Of a stretch of 64,000 bases of DNA, positions 35,789 through 42,929 are shown piece by piece. The stretch's first letter is position 1. Each line of letters begins with the position of its first letter. Both the position numbers and the translations under genes were made by a program. A model generated the notes under the pieces. The model worked only from the letters and a program-made list of their open reading frames with translations, was not told the origin of the DNA and did not search any database. Origin of the DNA: JAVBRA01 sp031548435 (GTDB lineage: Bacteria; Bacteroidota; Bacteroidia; Bacteroidales; Rikenellaceae); NCBI GenBank assembly GCA_031548435.1, contig JAVBRA010000014.1, positions 90,061 through 154,060 on the forward strand. Direction: 5' to 3'.

Positions 35789-36295
35789 ATGGGAATGGGG
35801 AAAATGTGGGAAGTAGTCAACGCCGACGAAACCCAAAAGATAGAGCAGGTATTGACCTATGCCACCGGAGAAATCGAATCCAATAGCGCCGATCTCGCCG
35901 CGATCAAGGCTACCCTTGCCGAGATCAAGACAAAACAGGCGACATTACAGAGCGAACACGCCACAATTTTGGAAGCGATCCAAAACGGCGGCGGGGGAAC
36001 ACCTGCAGAAGGCATGTACTGCGATCCGGCCTTTGCAGAAATTGGTGTTAACGGTGAAAACAGTTTGACAGTACAGGTGCGCAACTTTACTCCCAACGGA
36101 CAGCCGATTATTTCGATAGAGGGAGACAAGACACCGTTTCTTTCGGCAACGTGTTCTGTTGGGGGAACAATCTCGCTGAGTTTAGATCCTGCCTTTTGGT
36201 ACCCGCTTCAAAAGCCTTACTATGGTACCTTGTGGATACGCGACGTAATGCGCAATAAGGTAACGTATTTGGCTTACGTTGTTAAAATTGGCTAA
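35789..36295 (+). CDS. Candidate spike / receptor-binding protein
   Basis: The 168 residues have a helical coiled-coil stem (about 10-65, IKATLAEIKTKQATLQSEH), a glycine hinge (QNGGGGTPAEG) and a beta-rich head (about 85-168). Stem-hinge-head architecture and last position before the terminator fit a host-recognition spike. This is inference from shape only. Confidence 0.5.
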   Translation: MGMGKMWEVVNADETQKIEQVLTYATGEIESNSADLAAIKATLAEIKTKQATLQSEHATILEAIQNGGGGTPAEGMYCDPAFAEIGVNGENSLTVQVRNFTPNGQPIISIEGDKTPFLSATCSVGGTISLSLDPAFWYPLQKPYYGTLWIRDVMRNKVTYLAYVVKIG

Positions 36296-36317
36296 ACCAA
36301 TTCTTGGTCATCGTCTT

Positions 36318-36343
36318 AAAAGCCCCTTTTCGGGGCTTTTTTT
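36318..36343 (+). terminator. Terminator of the phage structural operon
   Basis: AAAAGCCCC pairs with GGGGCTTTT around TTTTC, then TTT. It separates the virion genes from the accessory pair. Confidence 0.85.
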
Positions 36344-36355
36344 ATTGAAAAATAC

Positions 36356-36363
36356 TATATTTG
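36356..36363 (+). promoter_or_regulatory. Promoter of the accessory pair
   Basis: TATATTTG matches TAnnTTTG, 17 bp before the ATG at 36380 and right after a terminator, so the next two genes can be expressed independently. No proper -33 TTTG was seen. Confidence 0.5.
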
Positions 36364-36379
36364 CAGAAAATACAATGCC

Positions 36380-36739
36380 ATGAAACGACTATCCCTAATC
36401 GCATTACTGGCACTACTGGCCACGGCATGCAATAACGGCGAGGACACTCCCGAGAAACCTCCAGTAACCGAACCCGATCCTTACCGGTCGGTCGTGTTAA
36501 CTGCGAGGTGTAGTAGTAATCCCCATTCTGTGCGTGATTGTGTTTCGGTTTTTGGTATAGATTCGAGTTATGTAAAAAATGGATATATCTATTATTTTAC
36601 GAAAGCATCATCTTTTTCTTATGAGATGAGCGAAGATTTATTTACTACAGTTCAGAAAGGGGCGTTGTTTTTCGGCGAAAATAAAAGCATCATACTTGGT
36701 TATAAATCAATCCAGTACTCAAAAGAATATCTAAAATAG
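36380..36739 (+). CDS. Phage-encoded small lipoprotein (accessory gene)
   Basis: A lipoprotein signal (MKRLSLIALLALLATAC, lipid-modified Cys17) is followed by a Pro-rich linker and an 80-residue domain with two cysteines (ARCSSNPHSVRDC). AT-rich relative to the capsid genes, with its own promoter. An envelope lipoprotein expressed from a provirus suggests superinfection exclusion; this is an inference. Confidence 0.65.
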   Translation: MKRLSLIALLALLATACNNGEDTPEKPPVTEPDPYRSVVLTARCSSNPHSVRDCVSVFGIDSSYVKNGYIYYFTKASSFSYEMSEDLFTTVQKGALFFGENKSIILGYKSIQYSKEYLK

Positions 36740-36741
36740 TT

Positions 36742-37254
36742 ATGGCTGAATCTACAGAAAAGGGGTTGTCGGATAAGAACTACACTTACCGGTATAACAT
36801 GATCAAAGGGCGCATAGCTGAGACCATTGTAGAAGAACTCTTTCTGTCACTTGGGTTTAATGTGTTCCGGTATGGAATGGAAAATTCCGTTCCTGCAATA
36901 AAAGGGCTTTTGCGTGGTGTGGAAACTGCGGCTGCTTTCAATATACGGGCTATGCCCGATTTTGTGGTACAGGCGCCCGAAACAAAAGATGTGTATTTTA
37001 TTGAGGTGAAGTTTAGGGCAAGTGGAACCTTTTGCAAAAAAGATTTACCCGATAATTACCCTTATGAAAACGCTTATGTGGTTTTAGTGTCAAAAAAACA
37101 CATAAAGTGTATTTCTGTGGCCGAATTGAATGAGGGTAAGGAAATAACACCCACATGTTTTAATTATTTAGGCTCACGGAAAGAATTTGCGTTAGATAAA
37201 GATGTTATAAAAGACTTTTGCGGCTTTGCGCTGCAATTTTTCGAAAGTGTGTAA
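36742..37254 (+). CDS. PD-(D/E)XK nuclease-like protein (accessory gene)
   Basis: The 170 residues carry the motif series of a restriction-endonuclease-like fold: GRIAETIVEELFLSLGF (Glu27), then MPDF (Asp73), then FIEVKF (Glu88, Lys90). All acidic residues and the lysine are present, so it is probably catalytic. It is 2 bp after the lipoprotein. Possible roles are restriction of rival phages, resolving junctions or degrading host DNA. Confidence 0.7.
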   Translation: MAESTEKGLSDKNYTYRYNMIKGRIAETIVEELFLSLGFNVFRYGMENSVPAIKGLLRGVETAAAFNIRAMPDFVVQAPETKDVYFIEVKFRASGTFCKKDLPDNYPYENAYVVLVSKKHIKCISVAELNEGKEITPTCFNYLGSRKEFALDKDVIKDFCGFALQFFESV

Positions 37255-37258
37255 AAAA

Positions 37259-37288
37259 TTTGGAAGTAATAAAAATTGATTATATTTG
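37259..37288 (+). promoter_or_regulatory. Strong outward-facing phage promoter next to attR
   Basis: TTTG at 37259-37262 and TATATTTG (TAnnTTTG) at 37281-37288, 18 bp apart, point towards attR with no phage gene between. In the excised circle the downstream region is 28075 onwards, the early genes. In the provirus it faces host DNA and the ECF sigma gene at 37565. Confidence 0.65.
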
Positions 37289-37322
37289 CGAAGAATAAAC
37301 ATCAGTTCTTTATGTTACCGGC

Positions 37323-37367
37323 TGACTTTCTGTAAGTCAAAAAAAATGGGGCGGGGTTTTCCCCGCC
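37323..37367. other. Two adjacent hairpins, candidate replication or packaging signal
   Basis: TGACTT-TCTGT-AAGTCA (37323-37339) and the perfect GGCGGGG-TTTT-CCCCGCC (37350-37367) lie in the only sizeable noncoding stretch of the circularised element, between the last gene and attP. There is no T-tract after the second, so termination on the plus strand is unlikely. They could be the Rep nick region, second-strand origin or packaging signal. Confidence 0.5.
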
Positions 37368-37384
37368 AAATTGCACTTTCGGTT

Positions 37385-37412
37385 ATTTAACATAATACCG
37401 ATTATGCGCAAC
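37385..37412. other. attR: complete 28-bp dif site
   Basis: The XerD-type arm ATTTAACATAA, centre TACCGA and XerC-type arm TTATGCGCAAC correspond arm for arm to the reverse complement of E. coli dif (ATTTAACATAA, TATACA, TTATGCGCACC). The host could still resolve chromosome dimers here despite the provirus. Confidence 0.85.
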
Positions 37413-37465
37413 CACGGGATTTATTTCATCTCACAAAAAAATATCACATTTCACGAAAAAATAGG

Positions 37466-37473
37466 TACATTTG
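37466..37473 (+). promoter_or_regulatory. -7 element for the fimbrial ECF sigma gene
   Basis: TACATTTG matches TAnnTTTG, about 92 bp before the ATG at 37565. The -33 position carries an imperfect ATTTC. Confidence 0.45.
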
Positions 37474-37564
37474 TACACTTTAAGAGGGTCTCCTTCTTAA
37501 TTGATCAGAATTACGTTCTTATCCAATGCGTTTTTCATCGAACCCATTTCAACCCAATATAACA

Positions 37565-38167
37565 ATGGATGTATTTAAAGATGAAACACACGAACCACTC
37601 AGAGTGAATAACGACACGATCGACCGCAAAGTCATCGAATCGCTGAAAGCGGGAGATCATATGTCGTTTAACCGGATCTATGTTAGGTATCATGGGCAGA
37701 TCATGCGTTTTGTCAACTCGCTGATAAAGTCGTTCAACGATGCCGAGGAGATCACCCAACAGATATTTATCGCCATTTGGGAGAAAAAAGAGCAGATCGA
37801 TCCGGACAAAAATTTTAATGGATACATGTACCGCATGGCTCGCAATAGCGTCATAAACTATTGCAAAGCCAGAGTTGCCCGTAGCGCTTATCCTATTGAC
37901 AAGCAAATAGATGTAAGCGAATACGTGTCTTCTGAGGACATTGTCATTGCCAAGGAGGTCGACCTGATTATCGAGTTGACCATTGCACGGATGCCCCAAC
38001 AACGGCGGAAAATCTTTGAGATGAGCCGCTACGAGGGGTTGTCGAACGACGAAATCGCAGATCGGTTATGCGTAAAAAAGACAACCGTAGAGAAACAGGT
38101 CTCTTATGCCAAGAAAGAGATCCGGGAGGTTTTGGCTATTTTCATACTGCTTTTACTATCGCGGTAG
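37565..38167 (+). CDS. ECF RNA polymerase sigma factor
   Basis: From the ATG at 37565 (MDVFKDETHE) the 200-residue protein has sigma region 2 (FNRIYVRYHGQIMRFVNSLI ... AEEITQQIFIAIWEKKEQID) and region 4 (MPQQRRKIFEMSRYEGLSNDEIADRLCVKKTTVEKQ). Frame extension to 37526 adds no conserved sequence. It probably controls the fimbria-like operon downstream together with FecR at 38422. It sits 150 bp from the provirus attR. Confidence 0.92.
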   Translation: MDVFKDETHEPLRVNNDTIDRKVIESLKAGDHMSFNRIYVRYHGQIMRFVNSLIKSFNDAEEITQQIFIAIWEKKEQIDPDKNFNGYMYRMARNSVINYCKARVARSAYPIDKQIDVSEYVSSEDIVIAKEVDLIIELTIARMPQQRRKIFEMSRYEGLSNDEIADRLCVKKTTVEKQVSYAKKEIREVLAIFILLLLSR

Positions 38168-38188
38168 AAAATCGCTTTTCCATGCCCC

Positions 38189-38229
38189 AAACCGGTACCT
38201 TATATATAAGGTACCGGTTTTTTATTTTT
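38189..38229 (+). terminator. Terminator after the ECF gene
   Basis: AAACCGGTACCTTAT pairs with ATAAGGTACCGGTTT, followed by TTTATTTTT. It separates sigma from fecR transcription. Confidence 0.85.
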
Positions 38230-38421
38230 AAGAAACGCTTATCTCCATTTTTGTTATAAATTAGCACTCTCCCACCCCGCTAAATCACATCCTGATTATC
38301 AATGAATTACAAAATAATTAAAAAATAATCTAAAAACAACGGGAAGAAAACAGGATCATAACTGTATTACTTATACGCAAAGAGATTGTTTTTCGCCTCG
38401 TTTCAGAAGGAGAACCAAAAA

Positions 38422-39507
38422 ATGTTAGAAAAAGCAAAAAAGTACGCCTATAAGATCATATCGTTGTATATGAGCGGCCCCACATCTCCCGAAATGAGAG
38501 AGAAGGTCATGGAATGGCTTTCGAACGGCGAATTCATCGAAGAAAAGAGCGAGGCCCTGCTGGAATATTGGGAAACCATCGACACGATCGAAAGCCGGCA
38601 CACTTACGAAACGTTAGTGGAAATGCACACGCGGTTGGGGATATCCCTGCCGGGAGGGATTGAGAATAAGGCGACGGCCACCGAACGGTTGATAGGTGAT
38701 ATGGCCGACCCGAAACTCAATCCCGCAGCCGGGGCTTACGCTCCCCGGAAAAAAACGCTTAAAGTCAACCGACGATTGCTGGGCATCGCGGCAGCAGTTG
38801 TTCCGCTGATCGTCGCAGCTACGGGAGTCTACCTGTTGCTGAACCGCCGCCCCGTGCCGATGACCGAACGGATTGTTTCGCACAGCACGACGGAACATCT
38901 GACGCTTGCCGACAACTCGGACGTTTGGATCCATCCCGGTTCGAAGATAAAATACGCCGTTGATTTCGGGTCGAACCGCGAAGTGTACCTTGAGGGGGAG
39001 GCCTATTTCTCGGTGAAACACGACGACAACCGGAAACCATTCATTGTCAGAACTCCGAACCTGAAACTGACCGTCATCGGAACCGAATTCAACGTTTCGG
39101 CTTTTCCGGACAGCAACAACACCAGGGTCACGCTCTTCTCGGGCAGGGTCGAGGTGAAGGTTGCAGGACGCAAAGTAACGATGGAGCCCGGCCATGAACT
39201 GGTCTACAACCACAACACCTGCGGCATAACGATCCGCGAGGTGTCGGACGACAACACGAGAAAATGGAGGCTTGGGAGCGTGGAGTTCAACGAATCGTCC
39301 CTCGACGAGATCTTCACGGCCCTGGGCAAGATCTACCGCACGACGATGATAACGGACGCTCCGTTTACCCAGAGCGGAAGTTTCATGCTGGAGCTCAGCG
39401 GGCAGGAGAGCCTCGACGACATCATGTCGGTACTCAAAACCATCTCGAACGCATTTACTTACACCATCGAACAAGACAAGGTAACCATCACGCACACAAC
39501 ACAATAG
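38422..39507 (+). CDS. FecR-family anti-sigma factor
   Basis: The ATG at 38422 is preceded by AAGGAG at 9-bp spacing. The 361 residues have a cytoplasmic helical N-terminus (sigma binding), one transmembrane helix (about 117-140), and the periplasmic FecR domain with LADNSDVWIHPGSKIKY and GEAYFSVKHDDNRKPFIV. C-terminal DUF4974-like region. It would hold or activate the adjacent ECF sigma in response to a signal from the STN protein encoded next. Confidence 0.92.
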   Translation: MLEKAKKYAYKIISLYMSGPTSPEMREKVMEWLSNGEFIEEKSEALLEYWETIDTIESRHTYETLVEMHTRLGISLPGGIENKATATERLIGDMADPKLNPAAGAYAPRKKTLKVNRRLLGIAAAVVPLIVAATGVYLLLNRRPVPMTERIVSHSTTEHLTLADNSDVWIHPGSKIKYAVDFGSNREVYLEGEAYFSVKHDDNRKPFIVRTPNLKLTVIGTEFNVSAFPDSNNTRVTLFSGRVEVKVAGRKVTMEPGHELVYNHNTCGITIREVSDDNTRKWRLGSVEFNESSLDEIFTALGKIYRTTMITDAPFTQSGSFMLELSGQESLDDIMSVLKTISNAFTYTIEQDKVTITHTTQ

Positions 39508-39570
39508 ATCGTTCGGCAACTCCAGGTTTTGCCGAACAATTCCACACGTATTTCATTAAAATACAGATAG

Positions 39571-40611
39571 ATGAATAGCACAAGAAAACAAACAGGCGGA
39601 ATACGGGGGCTTTTTTCCCTCCTATTGACCGCAACAATGCTTCTGTCGGCTGACGCTTTCGCACAGACGGATCGGGTGACACTCAGCAATCCCGACCTGT
39701 CGTTGAGACAGGCGTTGAAAGAAACGGGGGCGCAGGCGGGACTGAAGCTGGCCGTCAATCAAAGCGGGCTCGACCTCGGACAACCTGTCGGGACAACGTA
39801 CAACGACCTGCCCGTCGATAACGTATTGCAGGAACTGCTTAACGGCACGGGACATTCGTACGTGATCCGCAACGGATACATCATGGTCTTCCCCATGAGC
39901 GAGGTCGACAGGTATGTTGCAGCGGCCCAACCGGCCCCGACCCCTGCACCGACTCCATCCAAACCGGTGGAGGCCGAGGTGATGGCGCTCGACCCTGCGA
40001 CAACCTACATCGAGCCGCAGTCCGACAAAACGCTTCCTGCGATCGAGGTCAACACCCTGTCGATGCCCATTTTCCCGAGCATACGCCAGAACGGCCCCAA
40101 GTTCGCACTGAAAACCAATCTGTTGGTGGGTGCGGTAACCTACACTCCCAACCTGGCCGCCGAGATCGGGCTGGGACGCAAAACCACCCTCGACCTGTCG
40201 GTCGGCTACAATCCCTGGAACCTCGACGGAGAGAAAAACAACAATAAGAAGATGGTGCACCTGATCGTCGAACCCGAGTTCCGCTACTGGTTCTGCGAGC
40301 GGTTCAACGGCCACTTCCTGGGTGTACACGCCCTGGGAGCACACTACAACGTCAGCGGATACGACTTCTACAACGTGTTCGATAAGGAATACCGCTACGA
40401 GGGCTACGCCCTTGGCGGCGGCATCTCGTACGGCTACCACTGGATGTGGAGCAAGCACTGGAGCCTGGAACTGACCGCCGGCATCGGCGCGGCCTGGCTC
40501 ACTTACGACAAGTACGACTGCCCCAAGTGCGGCGACAAGATAGGCAGCGACACCGACATCTATTTCGGCCCCACCAAGGCGGGCATCAACCTGGTATACA
40601 TCATTAAATAA
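39571..40611 (+). CDS. STN-domain fused to DUF3575-type outer-membrane barrel
   Basis: After a signal peptide ending ADAFAQ, residues about 38-110 form an STN (secretin/TonB short N-terminal) domain: SLRQALKETGAQAGLKLAVNQ and GHSYVIRNGYIMVFP. A Pro-rich linker leads to a beta-barrel region with KFALKTNLLVGAVTYTPNLA and EFRYWFCERFNGHFLGVHAL, as in DUF3575 proteins of fimbrial operons. STN domains signal to FecR; the fecR gene is immediately upstream. Confidence 0.8.
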   Translation: MNSTRKQTGGIRGLFSLLLTATMLLSADAFAQTDRVTLSNPDLSLRQALKETGAQAGLKLAVNQSGLDLGQPVGTTYNDLPVDNVLQELLNGTGHSYVIRNGYIMVFPMSEVDRYVAAAQPAPTPAPTPSKPVEAEVMALDPATTYIEPQSDKTLPAIEVNTLSMPIFPSIRQNGPKFALKTNLLVGAVTYTPNLAAEIGLGRKTTLDLSVGYNPWNLDGEKNNNKKMVHLIVEPEFRYWFCERFNGHFLGVHALGAHYNVSGYDFYNVFDKEYRYEGYALGGGISYGYHWMWSKHWSLELTAGIGAAWLTYDKYDCPKCGDKIGSDTDIYFGPTKAGINLVYIIK

Positions 40612-40620
40612 GGTACGGCA

Positions 40621-41757
40621 ATGAGAAAGACACTATATATCCTGATGGCCGCGCTCGCGGCATTCGTCCCGGCCGGCGCCCAAACCGCACCCGAACCGGT
40701 TGTGATCCGCAATTTCACGATCACCCCTGCCGACAACAACACAAAGGTAAACGTCAGCTTCACGGCCGATATCAGCAAAAAGGCCGTCAAGAGCGACTAT
40801 ACGCTCACACTCACGCCCATCATCACCAAGGGCGGCAATATGACGGCATTCCACCCCATCGTGGTGCAGGGCCGCCGCGCCCGCATCTCGGAGAAGCGGC
40901 ACATCATGTCCGACGGATACGTGCGCAACAGCAGCGCCATCTACGCCGGCAACGGGCAGTCGGTGGAATACACGGCCACCGTCCCCTACTCCACCTGGAT
41001 GGAAAAATCGACGCTGACCCTCCACAAACTGATGGAAGGGTGCTGCACCGAGAAGGAAATTACCGGCGAAAACCTGGCCAGCAACATCACCATGGTGCCT
41101 CCGGTGGTGATCCCCGATCCCGAACCGGAACCCCAACCGGTGGTCGAGCCCAAAAAACCCACCACGGGCGACCGTCTGGCCGAACGATATCCTTTCATCA
41201 TGAACTTCGACCAATACGGCGGCCGCGAAGTCCAGGGCGACGCACTGATCGTCTACTACCGCGTGGCCAAGAGCGACCGGCTCGACCGCACCTACCGCGA
41301 CAACGACTCGATCGTCAACCTGTTGCTGGCTTCGATCAGCGAGATCCAGACTTCGGACGACAGCTACATCGTGAAGATGCACATCACCGGCTGCGCATCG
41401 CCCGAGGGCACGATCTCCCACAACCGCAAGCTGGGACACGACAGGGCCATGACGGCACGGAACTTCATTCTGGAGAACAACCCCGGCATCACCCCCGAAA
41501 TGATCGAGATCGTCAACGGCGAAGAAGACTGGGAAGGCCTGCGCCGACTGGTAGCCGCATCGGACATGAAATACCGCGACCAGGTGCTCGAAATCATCGA
41601 CACCAAGCCTGTCTGGGACGATGCGACCAAGAGCCGCCCGCGCCTGAGCGAGTTGATGTACCTCAAAGGAGGGGAACCCTACCGCTATATGCTGAAAAAT
41701 TTCTTCCCCGACCTGCGCAACGCGGCCTATATCAAGATTTACTACGAGAATAAATAA
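40621..41757 (+). CDS. DUF3868 / OmpA-like fimbrial-operon protein
   Basis: The 378 residues have a signal peptide (ending PAGAQ), a DUF3868-like N-terminal domain (ITPADNNTKVNVSF), a Pro/Glu-rich linker (about 155-175) and an OmpA-like peptidoglycan-binding C-terminus with MHITGCASPEGTISHNRKLG. It anchors the surface structure to the cell wall. It lies 9 bp after the STN-DUF3575 gene. Confidence 0.8.
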   Translation: MRKTLYILMAALAAFVPAGAQTAPEPVVIRNFTITPADNNTKVNVSFTADISKKAVKSDYTLTLTPIITKGGNMTAFHPIVVQGRRARISEKRHIMSDGYVRNSSAIYAGNGQSVEYTATVPYSTWMEKSTLTLHKLMEGCCTEKEITGENLASNITMVPPVVIPDPEPEPQPVVEPKKPTTGDRLAERYPFIMNFDQYGGREVQGDALIVYYRVAKSDRLDRTYRDNDSIVNLLLASISEIQTSDDSYIVKMHITGCASPEGTISHNRKLGHDRAMTARNFILENNPGITPEMIEIVNGEEDWEGLRRLVAASDMKYRDQVLEIIDTKPVWDDATKSRPRLSELMYLKGGEPYRYMLKNFFPDLRNAAYIKIYYENK

Positions 41758-41789
41758 TCTCTGGAAACGACAAAATCAATCTCAACCCA

Positions 41790-42890
41790 ATGAATATGAA
41801 GTTATCAACCAGGGCCGCTATTGTTGCGGCGATAGCGGCCCTTTTTTCCGGATGCGTCAAGGAGGACTATTCGGCCTGCAAGGACAACGTGACCCTGCGG
41901 TTCGTCTACACCCTCAACCTGGCCGATGCGGACAAGTTTGCAGAACAGGTTACCCATACCGATCTTTTCATCTATGACCAGACCGGCAACCTGTACCGCA
42001 CGCAACGGCTTGAAACACCGGCCATGAGCGATGCTTCGCCCCAGGGCAGGCAAGCGATCCTGTCGCTGCCCACAGGGACGTACGACATCGTTGCATGGAG
42101 TAACCTGAACACCACCGACTACGCCACGCTCTCGCAACAGACTTTCCAGCAGATCCAGGTGCAGCTCAAATGCAACGGAGGGACGGTCGTATCGCAGCAG
42201 GCCGAGCTTTTCCACGGGATCACCCGGCTCGAAGTGAAGGGAAAGAGAACGAGCCGGCTGGTGGAGATGATCAAAAACACGAACGACATCCACGTGATCC
42301 TCTACTCCGAAGATCCCGATCTGGATGATTACTCGGACTACACGGTGGAGATCACCGGTTGCAACGGCATCTACAACTACAACAACGCGAAACCCGCCAC
42401 CTCGGCCCTGCTGACCTACACGCCCTTGTCGGGTTACGAGCCGTGGGCCGAGAACGAAAACACGGGAGTGGAAGCCCATATGAGGGTCATGAGGCTGTTC
42501 AACGGCGACGACATGACCATCACCATCCGCAACGACGGCCAGGTCAAACACACCGGATCGCTTACGGCAGCCATCTGCCAGCGCTACCCGAGCTGCTCGT
42601 CGAACACGGAGCTCGACCGCCGCGACATCTATTATCTGCCTTTCCTGATCGAGGGCGATGAAATAGCCATCGGCGACCCCGGCGAACTCCAGGGCGAGGA
42701 CGGAAACGGCGAAAATGGCGGTGGCGACATCAACGGTGAAGGCAGCAACGGAGGCAACGGCGGTGGCGACATCAACGGTGAAGGCGGAAACGGTGGAAAT
42801 GGCGGTGGCGACATCAACGGCCAGGGCGGCTCGGGATCGGGCGGAAACGGCGGCAGCATCAACCAGGGCGGAACGCTCAACGGCAAATAA
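41790..42890 (+). CDS. FimB/Mfa2-family fimbrial anchor lipoprotein with Gly/Asn repeat tail
   Basis: Lipoprotein signal with Cys22 (ALFSGCVKED), then TLRFVYTLNLADADKFAEQVTHTDLFIYDQTG, the FimB/Mfa2 signature. The domain occupies about residues 30-300. The C-terminus (about 305-366) is a low-complexity tail built from 14-residue GGGDINGEG-type units not usual in the family. It anchors and limits the length of fimbriae. Confidence 0.82.
   Translation: MNMKLSTRAAIVAAIAALFSGCVKEDYSACKDNVTLRFVYTLNLADADKFAEQVTHTDLFIYDQTGNLYRTQRLETPAMSDASPQGRQAILSLPTGTYDIVAWSNLNTTDYATLSQQTFQQIQVQLKCNGGTVVSQQAELFHGITRLEVKGKRTSRLVEMIKNTNDIHVILYSEDPDLDDYSDYTVEITGCNGIYNYNNAKPATSALLTYTPLSGYEPWAENENTGVEAHMRVMRLFNGDDMTITIRNDGQVKHTGSLTAAICQRYPSCSSNTELDRRDIYYLPFLIEGDEIAIGDPGELQGEDGNGENGGGDINGEGSNGGNGGGDINGEGGNGGNGGGDINGQGGSGSGGNGGSINQGGTLNGK
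42717..42842 (+). repeat. Three 42-bp tandem repeats in the fimbrial anchor gene
   Basis: Units begin at 42717, 42759 and 42801, each GGCGGTGGCGACATCAACGG... and nearly identical, multiples of three bases. Unit-number change would alter protein length in frame. Confidence 0.8.
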
Positions 42891-42929
42891 TAACCAAAAA
42901 AGATAAAATCAATCTCAACCCTTTTTACA

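Larger units (their letters stand above)
28075..37401 (+). mobile_element. XerCD/dif-integrated tailless ssDNA-type provirus, FLiP-like
   Basis: A 9,327-bp element lies between a 15-bp direct repeat (TTAACATAATACCGA) that is the dif core. All genes are on the plus strand, small and closely packed. It encodes a two-tyrosine HUH Rep, a beta-rich candidate capsid protein, many one-helix membrane proteins and a muralytic protein. There is no integrase, terminase, tail, Zot-like or other Walker ATPase gene. Known Flavobacterium phage FLiP has a circular ssDNA genome of about 9.2 kb with a similar capsid-to-lysin order. Microviruses and inoviruses fit worse. Family placement is inferred. Confidence 0.8.

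Noticed and set aside
28075..37401. Inovirus (filamentous phage) identity
   Set aside because: No Zot/pI-type ATPase or secretin gene is present, and the muralytic protein plus capsid candidate argue for an icosahedral virion.
28075..37401. Temperate microvirus identity
   Set aside because: The element is much longer than 4-6.5 kb microvirus genomes, and no 500-residue microvirus-type capsid protein is encoded.
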